From Diphasiastrum complanatum (lineage: Eukaryota > Streptophyta > Lycopodiopsida > Lycopodiales > Lycopodiaceae), in NCBI GenBank assembly GCA_029204225.1, contig CM055107.1:47600476-47664475 (forward strand): a stretch of DNA of 64,000 bases, written 5' to 3'. Shown here in pieces: positions 10,235 through 22,434 of the stretch (position 1 is its first letter; each line of letters opens with the position of its first letter). The notes under the pieces were generated by a model that did no database searches, was not told the DNA's origin, and saw only the letters and a list, made by a program, of their open reading frames with translations. A program made the translations under genes and the position numbers.

Positions 10235-10985
10235 TTGTTGTTGAAAACTTTTCTTCGACCTAAAAGTCTTATTCAAGGATGATATATGTTTTTCCCTTTT
10301 CTTGTTGTAGTTGGCCAAAGCATATGAATTTCATGTCATATTTAATCATATATCATCATCTCCACAAACGCCAAAATCTCAAAAAAAGACTACTTAACGA
10401 CACAAATCCTTATGTACTAACTATGAAAACTTTTTATCGGACCTAAAAGTCTTATTCAATCATGATATATGTTTTATCCTTTCTTGTTGTAGTTGGCAAA
10501 TGGGAATCATACTCTTAAGCATATGAATTTCATGACATATTTAATCATACATTGCCTAAAAGTCTTATTGATGACGAAGTATGTTTATTTTTTTTCTTGG
10601 AAAACATATTTGTAATTGGCCAATGGGGATCATACTTTATGCATATTTGTAATTGGCCAATGGGAATCATACTTTATGCATATTTGTCATTGGCCAATGG
10701 GGATCATACCTTAAGCATACTTGTAATTGGTCAATGGGGATCATAGATTATGCATATTTGTAATTGGCCAATGGGGATCATAATTTAAGCATACTTGTAA
10801 TTGGCCAATGAGAATGATACTTCATGCATATAAATTGAATGACATATTCAATAATACGTCTTATTCATGATCAAATATGTTTCTCCCTTTTCTTGGAAAA
10901 CTTTATTGCAATTGGCCAATGAGAATCATACTTTAAGCATTTGAATTTCATCACACAATTAATCAGAGCTTCTAGAAGAGTGATT
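10235..10985 (+). repeat. Nested direct repeats with a 37-38 bp minisatellite
   Basis: A unit containing CCTAAAAGTCTTATTCA...GATATATGTTT...CTTGTTGTAGTTGGC... and GAATTTCATGrCATATTTAATCATA occurs near 10255-10360 and 10440-10550, with a third diverged copy near 10855-10965. Inside, at about 10610-10830, a 37-38 bp unit (TTGTAATTGGCCAATGGGGA then TCATACTTTATGCATAT) is repeated about six times with small changes. There is no credible protein. The repeats fall downstream of the inverted family-A LTR. Confidence 0.85.
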
Positions 10986-11098
10986 GTAAAAATTATTATG
11001 TAACCATATAAAATTGCATGTTTTTAACTTAAAGAGGTCATAAATTTAAGCTTTTAGATTTCCTTATCATAACAATTTTAGCAATTCACACACAAAGA

Positions 11099-11117
11099 TG
11101 CGCGCGCGCACACACAC

Positions 11118-11167
<50 letters not shown>
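11099..11167. repeat. CG/CA dinucleotide microsatellite
   Basis: Starts as a short CG run and continues as about 30 CA units with one break, ending in a G-rich stretch. Confidence 0.95.
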
Positions 11168-11168
<1 letters not shown>

Positions 11169-13295
11169 GGGAGGGGGCGGGGGAGGGGGGCTGCTTCTGA
11201 CTCTTGAATGTAGAAAAAGTCATTAATGATTGGAGGAAGCAGTTTCTTAATGAAGGTCTTCATTTTCTAGATTAAAAATCGTTGTCCAGTTATTACCCTT
11301 GATGAGTGTAGTTACTCCACCTTAAAATCATTGTCCCTGATGATTGTACATAATATTCCACCTTAAGACAAAACCCTAATCATTGGAATAGTATAATGTT
11401 AAAATTTTAGAAGCTAAAATCTTGAGAGCACTTTTACAACACTTACGAAAATTTGTTATACTTAGACCTAGCCAACATATAAGATTGTAGTTCTCTGCTC
11501 TACTATGTATAAGTTGTTTGCTATGCTCTACATAAGAGAAGCTATCCATGCACAGGGATCAAGACTTGTCCTTGGATATGCCCAGTGCTCGAAAAAATCG
11601 GCAAAGCATAAGAAAGGAATTGGCATAAATTTCAAAAGTTGATATTATAAAATCTTTGAAGATTTTATATAAAAGCATACAAACCCATTCATAAGTAATA
11701 GTCTTCAAAAAATCGATAGGCTTTAAAAAATGCAAGTTTTTTTTAATAATAACTCATAACAGGTTTCTCGAGCACCAGATAGGCCCCTCAAGGGCATTAT
11801 TACATGATGTGAAGAGTATTATTTCTTGGAGATTCCATTCTTTATGTGGCCTCGAGGAAAAATTGACAAACTTTAGAAGCTATCAGTCTGAGGTGATGCA
11901 ATATTTTTAATGAAAATTGATGTCGGGAGTCTTGTTGCACATTTGGCTTGTGAAAATGTCGCAAAACATTTATTTTGGATTGATAAAGTGTTTGGAGTCA
12001 TTCTAAAAAACAACCAGACAAAAATATTATAGGTCCACTAGATGTGCACCACTTAATCTGAAGTTTTCTTCTTCTTTTTTAACTTTGACCATCGTTGGTT
12101 GTGCAAATTTGAAATGTTGCAAAAAGATCCCGATGGACAAGAGAAATCGATTACCATAATAGCAACCGAAGGTCGATGATTTGAATTTACAGGATGTAGA
12201 TTTTTTGACTTTTAATTTTGAGTTAACAATGACCAATCATCTATGAAAGTCAACTATAACCATATTGAAACACGACTTAGATTAATGGGACCAGCCTTGC
12301 AGTGTGACAGCCGTATTGACCGTCAAAAGCCATTTTGGCCGTAAAATACAGGTTTCCTAAAAATTTGGCTGTCATAGCAGACAGGCACATACAATTCAAA
12401 AATGTCATTTTGACATGTGCCTTTGTTTTTTAACTTGTATAGATTCAAAATAAATATATTATACACATCATTTGAAACTTTAAAATTTTTTTAGACCAAA
12501 CTATCACATTAATGATTCAACTTTTAGCCCTTCCAAATTGGGGGCTCATCTTTGAAATTAGTACTCATTTCTAAACTATCAAACTTCATTTCAAATTTGA
12601 AAGTCAAATGGTTTATCAAACCGTCATTGAAAAAAAGCATGACAGACAACCTTGACTGTCAAACTACAAGGCTGAATGGGACAACCATCATCCTCAACTT
12701 GTCAGCAATAGAGAAAAGTTGACTTACAAGGTTTCTTATCAACATTGGACACGGATTTTGAGGAAGATATGCTAGTTGACTCTGATGAAGAAGACGGTTC
12801 TTTCACCTTATCGACTGAAAACGAGTGTTCAAAATATGTCAAGTTCTGAACTGAGAGGCATCAATGAAAATTCCTTAAAAATGTACTTTGAAAAAAAAAA
12901 TTGTAAATGTAATCTAAGCCCTTTTGTATTTAAATGGTATTTGGACTTTCAAAAATTATGTAGTCTTGAAATATAATGTCGTATGCAATTATGATGGTTT
13001 TATGAGTTTACAAAAAAAAAAAAACTTGTCATGCTTTATTAAAAGTAGGCACTTTTTGACCTTTTTTTTTTTATATATAATTTAGAGAATCCCTTAAAAA
13101 AACCATGATTTTGGCCTAAAACTAGGACCACTCAAAACTACCAAAAAGGTTAAGCGTAAGTGGATTTCTAATGTCCTCAAATCTTTATAAATTATTCTTT
13201 TTAAATTTTTTTATTTATGCTCAACATAAGATTATCGTAAGTAGGTAGTTTAACATTTGACAAAGCCATGCTCATTATAAGTGTATTTCTATTTT
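11168..13295. other. AT-rich stretch without recognisable gene
   Basis: No coding frame with family features was found. A segment at about 12300-12680 repeats GACwGyC/GACTGTCA-type words on both strands (for example near 12304, 12363 and 12647) and might be a decayed inverted-repeat transposon, but ends could not be defined. Confidence 0.4.
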
Positions 13296-13901
13296 TCACA
13301 AAGTTCTGAAGATAGAAAGAATGGGCAGCTTCTTGAATAGTTCAGAACTCACCTTCAAAAAGCTGTTACTTCTAGCCAACTCGTCCATCATCAATTCGGT
13401 TGTTGCATTGATGTTTGTGAATGCAATAGTTGTGGATGTTGTGGTCATTTGCCCAACTATGTACGACATCATTCCCACGGTTGGTTCATCATCTGAATCC
13501 TCATCTTCTGAGCGGAGATGTTTGATTCGTTCAATATAATCACACACCATCTCTTTCTTTTCCATTTTCATTTTACTTAATAGTAGGAAATGATCGTCCA
13601 AGAATATTTTGGGTTTAAACCTCGTAATGAGTGCAACTTTAACTACTTCCTAATCAGATCGTTCTGTCAAGTCTTAATTATAAAACCAATCTTGAGCAAA
13701 ACTAGTCAAGGTCATATAAAATAGTTTAAGTTTGTCTTCTAGATTAACTTCACCATAGACTTCGCAAGATTCAATAAAGATTTTAAGAAATTTGATTGGA
13801 TCTGATAATCCATTATACATAGAAAACTCTAAGCGAGGAGGTCTTTTGATAATAGGATGGAGTTGAGGTCCATCAAAATTAGGGTCTCCAAAGTCAGCCA
13901 T
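13296..13901 (-). pseudogene. Ty3/gypsy gag fragment
   Basis: Minus-strand reading from an ATG at 13901 gives MADFGDPNFDGPQLHPI and then the retrotransposon gag core: YNGLSDPIKFLKIF, KLKLFYMTLTSFAQDWFYN, a stop, VVKVALITRF, and MVCDYIERIKHLRSEDEDSD. The order and the AQDWF/F-x-x-L pattern match gypsy capsid domains. A TAA at about 13679-13677 breaks the frame after AQDWFYN, and the second half (13601-13296) continues in another frame. A related gag lies at 35030-35910. It ends in an unrecognised tail, with no protease or RT nearby. Confidence 0.75.
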
Positions 13902-16340
13902 TTTAAAGGTCTTTTTTCAAAAAAATGGAAACTATATAAGGTAATCATGATCGAATCTAGATTTGGATGAAATTGGATCTAGATTCTTCAATTAAATTCT
14001 ATCTTCTGATCTGATCTGTAACAACTTGATCACTTGATGTCAATCAAATTCTAAAGTTGAAAAGGAGATCTTGATCAAGCGATTGACACTATAAAGTCGA
14101 AATTTCTCAAAATCGGTATCAAATCAACCTAGAATCTTTTACAAATTTGTTAGTAGCTAGATCAGATAGATCATAACTCAAAAATGGTACTGGCCGTAGG
14201 TTAACTCGGTGAGGGTTCTTTCAATACTATTTTGAGTAAAAAATCACTTAATTGCTATTTCTGACAAATTTGATAAAATTAACCTTTTGCCAGATAATAG
14301 ATCTAACAAAGATAAAACTAGGTTAGAAGTAGCGAAGGCTCTTTTGGTGAACAATGAGAGTTTTGCAACTTGACGAGGGTTAAAATGAACTTTTTGAACA
14401 ATTTTGATCGAACTAACCTTCATCGAACTAAAAAATAATGGACTACTAAATTTGGAAACCTGATGGAAGTCGACGGAGATTCAAGCGAAGGTTGAAGAGT
14501 AATATTGTTATTTTTGCAAAATATGATAGTTTTTTGACAAAAATAGCTCAGTATAACATATAAACTTTTCTTAGCATTCACCCAACTTATTGATTACCAA
14601 AAATAACAAGATGGACTGACTAGTGACTGTGGTGAAGGTTCAAGTGAAGGTTCCTCTCAAAGAACTGATATTCTTGCAGAAATGTGTGAAACTTTCTACA
14701 AAAGGTTACCAACAACTAGTGGAACAATCACTTTAGCCTTCTATTTTTAGAAATAACCTACATCGACTTGGCTATAAGTAGATCTGGGTGAGATCTATAT
14801 GTAGTTTTTTGTATTTTTCTGATTTTAGGAGTTTTTTCATTTATACTTTTGCCTCCAAATACGTGGTGGAGGCCTCTACAAGTGGGCACGCTGGCTCTCA
14901 CACAACTGTGAACATAGCCACATGTATGAGATGCAACCTTTCATATTGGTTATTGTCTATTGACAACGAACTGGTGCATAGTTTGTACTATCAATAGTAT
15001 ACACATAAACTACATCATATACATTGATTAGATGAGCCGCTGACTAGTGGAAATCAGGAAGGCCAGTGGGCCACTATCTCATTCTACTTTATTTGCGCAA
15101 TAGTTGTTGATAATGCATTGCCACCTACGGATTCACAAGAAGGTTCCATCAAAAATGTGATGGAGAAAACTCTCTACTCGCTGTTTTTTTGATATGTAAT
15201 AGTATGTGATGCTATCTCAGCAAACAACTTGTTGAAGTTGCTCTCAATGATTCCAGGCTATCTCTAATGTTTGCTTTAACTTATTGAAAGTGGCCGCACT
15301 AAGTGGTTCTTCTAAATCGTTTTTTGATATCAATGGCATACTGGATAAATGTTTGCTCAATGTATTAATGCAAACTGTCTCTTTTGGAACATAACCATAA
15401 AGACATGCTGTGAGGATGGACAGTAGTAACCACTTTGAACAAGCATGACATAGACAACATGTTGTCTTTCAGATGTGCTAATATTCGAACTATTAATTTG
15501 TTGAAAGTATGACTCTGCTACATTTGGATACACTTGCAATTGCTTTTGACAAAGAATCACGTATGATTGATAATAATATTGGTGTAAGATTATGATACTG
15601 TTTAATGGGATTACACTATCATTGACCCATTACTTTCGGTATGATATCAGTAGTACGTAGCCAGGGTTCTACTCAAAGCAGTTGAGGATGGATAGCTCAC
15701 AAGAAATGACTTCTCCTCGTATTAAGGTATGAAGCTTTATGAAACTTCACAAACATAGAAGGTAGTCTCACCTACACTACAAGTACGATTTATGCACGCT
15801 TATGGGACTTCTAAAACTACATAGCATGGAAGTCTTTTTTGAAGTTATGGTCCTAAAGAATGCTTACTTTGCATATATCGACATTTATAAGGAGTTCTAA
15901 GTTTACTATTTGCAAGGTTTTTTGGGTTCTAAAAGAACGTTAGCATAAGTGCAGCCTTTGTAAGTAAGCTATGGACATATGCAGAGCTTGATTTTGACGC
16001 GCTTGAATGGCATGGATTTGCCCAAGCCAAAAAGTGCTTGAACTCCCAAATGTTTTGCATGGGATGTCCTTGTGGCTAGTATGGCACGAATCTGCCTAGT
16101 ACCTAGCACTGTTGCCAAAGTCATATCTCTTTACATTTGTGTATTGCAAGATAGCTTCTTACGTGTAGAATGCTTATGTGAACTTAATACATTCTTTTTT
16201 GCTCTTGTACTGATCAGTATGGCATCTGCCCTGATGCAGTTTTGTTAAAGGGCAGAATGTATCGCTAATTGTGAAAAGCATGATAGGGAAGATTGGATGT
16301 ATTATTTTTAATTGCAATCAAGCTTATAAAGTAGTGAATC
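13902..16340. other. No supported gene
   Basis: 13902-14780 is probably the leader of the gag fragment, but I find no PBS. From 14850 to 15560 there are broken plus- and minus-strand frames, some protein-like (for example a frame containing EASTSGHAGSHTTVN), but no domain is recognised; a decayed transposase is possible. The rest is AT-rich. Confidence 0.35.
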
Positions 16341-16362
16341 TTGTTTCGGACATGGATAACAA

Positions 16363-16860
16363 GTGATGCTCCGTTATGACACCTGTCTTCCTCATGTAAG
16401 GCTTAAGACTATTATACGAAAGTTAATAATGTATGCTTTCAAATTCAGTAAGAATGAATTTCTTGCCTATAAATGGAAACCTGGACATGAGGAACGTAAA
16501 TGGAAGTGTGTAAACAAACCAACTAAAAAATGGACTCATATAAACAAATTACTACTTTGCCAATGGAATGATTTATTGATTAACCACTACATTGTGAGGC
16601 TTGGAAATAAAGCTTGGAGACAAGTTTGTGGTATACCTATGGGCTTTGCCTGTTTTTCTACTTGGTGTAACTGGTACCTGTCATTTTATGAATTGCATTT
16701 TATGAAAAGACTTGCCAGGCTTGGAAAAATTGAGTACTTACGGGCGTTCAAAAATACTTTTTGATATATAGATGAGACTGTTTTTGTAATAAACCGGTTG
16801 CGAGTTTATTTTGGATAAAGAACAACCTCATACCCTTGACAATGCCAAATGGCTAGTTTC
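16363..16860 (+). pseudogene. Reverse transcriptase fragment of Penelope-like (non-LTR, non-group-II) type
   Basis: A 133-codon plus-strand frame followed by a TGA (16762-16764) and a continuation in the same frame. Visible RT motifs are YDTCLPHVRLKTIIRKLI, matching the YTxLP segment near motif A in Penelope-like RTs; then WRQVCGIPMGFACFSTWCNW, matching the QxxGxPMG...P..N motif B; and after the stop YIDETVF in the place of the catalytic YxDD motif C. The second aspartate is replaced by glutamate, so the enzyme would be dead. It is unlike the Copia and gypsy RTs elsewhere in the window. No GIY-YIG endonuclease or terminal repeat was found. The RT call is firm; the exact clade is an inference. 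Confidence 0.7.
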
Positions 16861-17323
16861 CAAAAACTTGCTAATTTGGGCTTAGTTTTGGATCAACCCC
16901 ACTTGTGAGGCCGTACAAGTCCGGTTTTGGTTGAGAAAATTCAAAAATTTGTACAATTTGACTCACACACCCAAATTGAGAGATTTTTAGTGCAAAATCA
17001 AGCTTTTTCTATAGAGAATCTATTCCTATGATTAGTTCTTGGATTAGATCAGCCAAAAAATTAAATTTGAAGCTTGATTCAGGTGCATTAAATGAGTTTA
17101 TTTGATTTTTTGAGTGCATGTTGAAGTTGAGAGAGAGATTGCCAAAAATCATAGATTAAGGAGTGATTTTGCAAGATTGAGACTAGAATCTAAATTTCCA
17201 TCATTCTAGATTGGTTCATGAGTGATAGGATTGTGTCTATAAGCTTTCAAATTGCTAGAAGACTTTAGGTTCAGATCTCTTAGAGAAACCATAAGAGTTT
17301 CTAGTGCTTTTTCACATTAAAAA

Positions 17324-17491
17324 ATGGCATCAATGGATGGTTTTTTGCTTGAAGCTAGTGAAAGGCTCACATCCACTAATTATGCTAATTGGATATTTCG
17401 AATGGAGTCTTTGCTTGTACTCCATGATCTTTATGACATAGTACTTGAGGTGGAAGTAGAACCTCAAGGAGGAGTTGAATTGGTAAAGTAC
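17324..17491 (+). pseudogene. Ty1/copia gag N-terminus, interrupted by family-B LTR
   Basis: Starts MASMDGFLLEASERLTSTNY and continues NWIFRMESLLVLHDLYDIV, closely matching the gag start of the nearly complete Copia element at 40046 (same ERLTSTNY and MESLLVIHDLYDIV blocks). Here the codon at the expected tryptophan is intact. The frame is lost at 17492 where a family-B LTR begins. Its own 5' LTR and PBS are not recognisable in 16860-17320, which otherwise holds no gene. Confidence 0.8.
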
Positions 17492-18335
17492 TATTGGCTG
17501 ATTCTAGCGAATCCCCAAGATACTCGGACAGAGCAACTCAAGAACACCTCTCACCTTAGACCGAGGAGGTCTCTGAGGAGATGAGATGAACGAAGACTGA
17601 GAGCAACGAAGACTGAGAGCTGAGTATGAGAGCCGAGAAATGCTAGTTAGGAATGACAAGCAAGAACTGTGTAAGCCTCATGGCGAATCCCGAAAGATGG
17701 AATGACCATGTAGGAACTAGTATTTCTAGGCAATTGTAATGAATGTAAGTAGACCCCTCTTAAAGAAAGTAGTGCCACCTTTTGATGGTGACCTCTAGTG
17801 GAGAGCATTATTCCACTTGTAATTTGTGGATTGTGGAAATTCCACTAGGATGCCACCTAAGGAGCTCTCTTGCTTATTTAAGAGACTCTCTCTTTGTGAA
17901 GATGAGCTTTTTGCATTGTATCTACTCCATGCTTAATAAGAAGATTTTCCATGAGTTTGATGCTACACTAAGCTCCTGGATCATGATGGTTTTCTTGAGT
18001 GATGCCCCTATGGTCATGTCCTTCCATTCATATTGTGTGTGGTTGTGGACTTAGAGTGGATTAGTTTTCTTGTTTTCCTAGTTGTGGATTAGTTTCTTTC
18101 CTTGTTTGTGGATTAATGTAGGAATCAGCATTCAGGTAAACTAAATAGGCTAGAAATGTGGCATAAATCTTGCATATCCTCTAACATTCTAGTTCTTGAT
18201 GTTCTTGGGATGTCCAAGAATCAAAAGACCGGTTGGTTTCTTGATTCTTAGACTTCTAAAATGCTGTAGATTAGTTCTTATTTCTTGTTTTGTCAATTTA
18301 TGCAAGTGTAGTAGTGCGTAGGATATAGGAGCAAG
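17492..18335 (+). mobile_element. Family-B LTR, copy 1
   Basis: Matches 21107-21890 along its length, for example CGAATCCCCAwGATACTCGG, GAGATGAACGAAGACT, CCACCTTTTGATGGTGACCT, TGCCACCTAAGGAGCTCTCT and the ATAGGAATCAdCATTCAGGT region near the end. It begins TATTGGCT against TGTTGGCT in copy 2. It may be the 5' partner of copy 2 (internal region about 2.8 kb) or an independent solo LTR. No clear PBS follows it and no target duplication was found. Confidence 0.75.
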
Positions 18336-18454
18336 ATATGCTCATAGATCAAAGTTGACTTATCCTAGTAGCTAGAATCCAAATGCTAGTCTCCACAAAA
18401 ATAGGAATCTTCCCTATAAAATAGGATCTAGGAGAATATGTACATCTTATTCGA

Positions 18455-19490
18455 ATCCGAGTATGCCCTCAAGTGCAAGTTAGATCCTTGATAGAGAATG
18501 CCAAAAAAATCTAGTAGAATAGATATATCTAAGTACTCTTTTGGCACTTTTCCAATGATGTATCAAAGGATCTTGCATGTGTTGACTTAACTTGCTTACC
18601 CAATAGCTCAAATCTGGTCTAGTGATTGTCAAATAGATTAAGGACCCTATAAGCTTTCTAAACAGTCTGACGTCCTCAAAGGATGTTTCATCACCATCAA
18701 TATAAACTCTAACGACATGCTCCATCGGGGTGTCAATCCCTTTACAATCTTTCATGCCAAACTTTTCAAGAATGGAAGTAGCATACTTTGATTGACTTAT
18801 AAAAGTGTAATCATTACCTCTAGAAACTTCTATTCCAAGTATGAACTTAAGAAGTCCTAGATCTACCATCTTGAATTCACTAGACAATGCAACTTTAACT
18901 TTTCTTATGCCTTCACCATCATTTCTTGTCAATATGATATCATCAACATAAAGAACCAATATGATGATCTTCCCATCATTACACTTAATGTACAAAGAAG
19001 GTTCATAAGAACTAATCACAAAGCCAAAAGAGTAGAGATAGCTATGCAACCTAGAGTATTAAGCTCTAGGTGCTTGCTTAAGGACATATAGGCTCTTCTT
19101 CAAGTGGCAAACCTTGTTTTCCTCTCCATCCTTGATGAAGACCTTGGGTTGCAACATGTATATCTCCTCCTCCAAGTAGCCATTAAGAAATGCATTGGTC
19201 ACATCCATTTGAAAGAGATCCCATTTGAACAAAGTGGCAATACAAATGGTCAATCTAATAGTTGCAAGCTTTGCTATAGGTGCAAATGTTTCTTCATAAT
19301 CTATGTCTTTAGTTTGAAGAAAACCTTAAGCAACAAGTCTAGCTTTGTACTTATTTATAGATCCATCTTGATTGTACTTTAATATATGAATCCACTTACA
19401 TGCAAGTGGCTTCTTCTCATGTGGGAGGTATACAAGATCCCAAGTTTGATTATCTACTAAAGCAGAGATCAACCTTCAGAAGATGATGCC
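18455..19490 (-). pseudogene. Ty1/copia reverse transcriptase / RNase H fragment
   Basis: Minus-strand reading gives the Copia RT from WDLVYLPHEKKPLACKWI through FKWDLFQMDVTNAFLNGYLE, the catalytic LVLYVDDIIL, SEFKMVDLGLLKFILGIEV, CKGIDTPMEH and RPDLSYWVSKLSQHM, ending near the HLRAYSDS-like start of RNase H. It is very close to the element at 38589-45066, so it belongs to the same family. Breaks include in-frame stops near 19320 (after ARLVA) and near 19060 (after QAPRA), plus frame loss after RVLRYIYSTRFF. Gag, protease, integrase and LTRs are absent. It lies in opposite orientation to its neighbours. Confidence 0.85.
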
Positions 19491-20030
19491 AAAACAAGAA
19501 AATGAATCTGTTTGGCTACGACAAAAATATTGGCGAAGACATACACAACAATTTTCAATAAAAACAGAGGGAGATATTCCAAGAACTACTTCTACAACCA
19601 ACTTTTCAGGAGCTGCAAATATCATTTAGTACTGTTGAAAGCAATCTTGGTTCTAACATGCATAACACCCTCAATCAAATTAAGGTGCCCTACTCGGCGA
19701 ATGAACTCTTCGTGAAGAGATCTTCACTTGTGATGGTCCTAAATAAAGCTGATGGCACAATGAATCTCCCTCATTGGAGAATTGTAGGTGCTTTGGGTGT
19801 TCATCGCAGAAATATTGCTACAGCCAGTTCTCGCCTTAACATTAAGGACGATGAGGAGGTTCTGCCCTTGAGTGCCTATCAAAGACAATTGCCTAGAGGT
19901 ACCATAATCACGGCTCAGGTCAAGGAACTGGTGTATGCCTTTTACATCCAGTACATCTTCTTGATGACACTCAGGTCCTTCGTTTTTTTGGATTTCCGTT
20001 GTCTTGGTAAGCTCTTGCACTATTGAAACT
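19491..20030 (+). other. Unrecognised coding-like stretch
   Basis: A plus-strand frame at 19658-20023 reads through VPYSANELFVKRSSL, NLPHWRIVGALGVHRRNIATA, RLNIKDDEEVLPLSAYQRQL and RGTIITAQVKELVYAFY before degrading into a hydrophobic tail. The first 90 residues look protein-like. The pattern of a predicted helix-turn-helix-like segment followed by a K-E-L-V block recalls uncharacterised transposon-associated plant proteins, but I cannot name a family. It lies between a Copia RT fragment and the family-B LTR, so it may be internal sequence of the family-B element. Confidence 0.3.
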
Positions 20031-21106
20031 GATCTTTGATACTCCTGTTCTTTGATTCTGCAGATACACACTCCACCTCTTGTTGTTTGGAACTGTTTTG
20101 TAGTTTTCTACTCAACTGATATTTTGCTCATTTGGACTTTTGGGACTATTGGAATTTGTAGAAGCTTATAAACAACTATTTATTTTCTATTTGGTACTTA
20201 TGAAAACTTGTGTAAGATATATTTTTGGCTAAAATTTGGTACTCTATATTATTTTCAATTACCTTCTCTTTTTGCTGTTTGGACCTCATGGAACATTTTG
20301 TAATTCTAGTGTGCAGAAAGTACTGTTGTTTGTTGTTCATTGGTGCTTTTGATAGTTTTGGTAGTTTTTGATATACTAGCAATTAGCTGTTTGGTGTTTT
20401 TCTGATATTTCAAGGAACTTTTGGGCATTGAATGTTTGTGTTGGTACTACTGGAACTTATCGTGAAACAATTTTTATAATACAGACTACCAAAATAGGTG
20501 CTTTAATACCTCATGTCTCATTTGCAAGGGTCCAAGGTTGCAGTTGTAGAACTATCAATTCTTTCACCCTTCCACCAACCAACCCATCCATCTAGTCTAT
20601 TTCTACCACTAACTTGTCGATGAGTCCATTCCCTTGAAGACTGATATCCAATATTTGTGCAACCCATCAGGAAAGAGCATCGACAAGACTAGAACTTTGA
20701 CTGTGAGAAGAACTGAGGAAACACCTAGAAGCAAAATGGAGGATACAAACCTCCCAGAAGTTAGTACCTACCAAGAAACCCAAGATGAAATCCTCAATGG
20801 CAGATACAAGTGGTAAAACAAAAGGCACGCGAGATGCACTCAAGCATGCAAGTTGTGAAGCTATTGGGAGCTCTCCAATTTTGAGAATGTCAACCACTTG
20901 CAACAATAAGACATTCTAATTACATTGTGGCAGATTTCGAAAAACAATTTTTTGATAAACACTGGCAACAATAAGCACTTGGTTATATGCAAGTGAATGA
21001 GGATCTATGCTTTTCCATGTGACAATTGAAGATGCCAATGAAAAGTGGAGCAATATTATCCAATATGGGTTGCAGTGGGTCCTGCAACACATTAGGGGTG
21101 GGATGA
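20031..21106. other. Probable internal remnant of the family-B element
   Basis: No domain is recognised. A short frame (20634-20816) containing EDTNLPEVSTYQETQDEI looks protein-like. Just before the LTR at 21107 the purine-rich run AGGGGTGGGATGA (21093-21106) fits a polypurine tract, which supports reading this region as the 3' internal part of an LTR element. Confidence 0.4.
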
Positions 21107-21890
21107 TGTTGGCTAATTCTAACGAATCCCCATGATACTCGGCCAGAGCTACCCAAGAGCACCTCTCTCCTTAGCCTGAGGAGGTCTCTAAGAAGACGAG
21201 ATGAACGAAGACTAAGAGTCGAGTATGAGAGCCGAGGAATACTAGTTAATACTGTGAAGTAGAAATTGTGTAAGCCTCATCGTGAATCCCGGAAGATGGA
21301 ATGGCCATGTAGGAACTAGTCTTTCTAGGCAAAGTAATAAATGCAAGTAGACCCCTCTTAAAGAAAGTAGAGTGAGCCACCTTTTGATGGTGACCTCTAG
21401 TGGAGAGCATTATTCCACTTGTAATTTGTGAAATGTGGAAATGCCACTAGGATGCCACCTAAGGAGCTCTCTTGCTTATTTAAGAGACTCCCCCTTTGTA
21501 GCAGGAAAACGTTTTGTAAATGTATCTACTCCATGCTGAAATGAGATTATCTCTATGAGTTTTGATGCATTCTTGAGCTCCTTGATCATTCTTGTTTCTT
21601 GAGTGACACATTAATGATCTTGCCCCTCCTTCTCCTTTGTGTGTGGTTGTGGATTAGATTTCTTGTTTTCTTGTAGATTAACATAGGAATCAACATTCAG
21701 GTAAACTAAATAGGTTGGATTTGTGATGTAAATCTTGCATATTCTCTTACAATCCATTTCTTGCGTTCTTGGGGTGTCCAAGAATCAAGAAATGCATGCT
21801 TCTTGATTCTTGGACTTCTAGAATGCTGTTAGATTAGTGATTAGTTTCTTGTTTCAATTTTGTGGATTAATGTAAGGTAGCTTAGTTTTA
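21107..21890 (+). mobile_element. Family-B LTR, copy 2 (3' LTR)
   Basis: Starts TGTTGGCTAATTCTAACGAA after a polypurine-like tract and aligns with 17492-18335. The end is approximate, near GTGGATTAATGTAAGG. The following stretch to about 22430 contains no recognised gene. Confidence 0.75.
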
Positions 21891-22434
21891 GCTGGTAAGG
21901 ATCTATTTTAAACTCATTTTTGCATCAAAGTAGAAGTAGAATCATGGTTTGTTCACCTGGAATGTACGCTGATCTATAGGCTGGATATTTTGACTACATG
22001 TTTGGTTGTGAATGCATGTGATACGTTTCAAGAGTGACTGCCCTGAGTCATCTTCTGACAGATAGCAAGACATTTGCTACATCGTTATCAGTTCCTTTCA
22101 GCCTAATTTTTGGCCTTTAAACAAGAACGTTCACAACCAAGAAGTGCCCAATGTAGCCTAGTAACAGGCAGAACACCAGCATAAACTGCAAGTAGAGGTA
22201 AAAAAAACGAGACATTAGTAGACAAAATCTATAGACAGAGAATCTATCAACAAAAATCACGATTAAAAATTATAAAAAGCAAATTTTTACAATGCTTCTT
22301 ATCACAATATATACAATAAGAAACTTATTACTAAAGTTAGGTCAAACACTATTTCAAAAGCATCTCATATTTTTAATTCTTCTATGCTAGAAACAACATT
22401 CAACTTTAAGCCAAATAAGAATTACTTCTAATGA
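21891..22434. other. No supported gene
   Basis: AT-rich sequence between the family-B LTR and the truncated start of the next Copia element. I see no frame or repeat of note. Confidence 0.5.

Noticed and set aside
10610-10830. Regularly spaced repeats resembling a CRISPR array
   Set aside because: Units are contiguous with no unique spacers and the genome is eukaryotic; it is a minisatellite.
11078-11263. Cys-Val repeat peptide
   Set aside because: Translation of the CA microsatellite on the minus strand.
17492-21890. Calling the two family-B LTRs a proven single element
   Set aside because: No matching target duplication or PBS could be found, so they are listed as related copies only.
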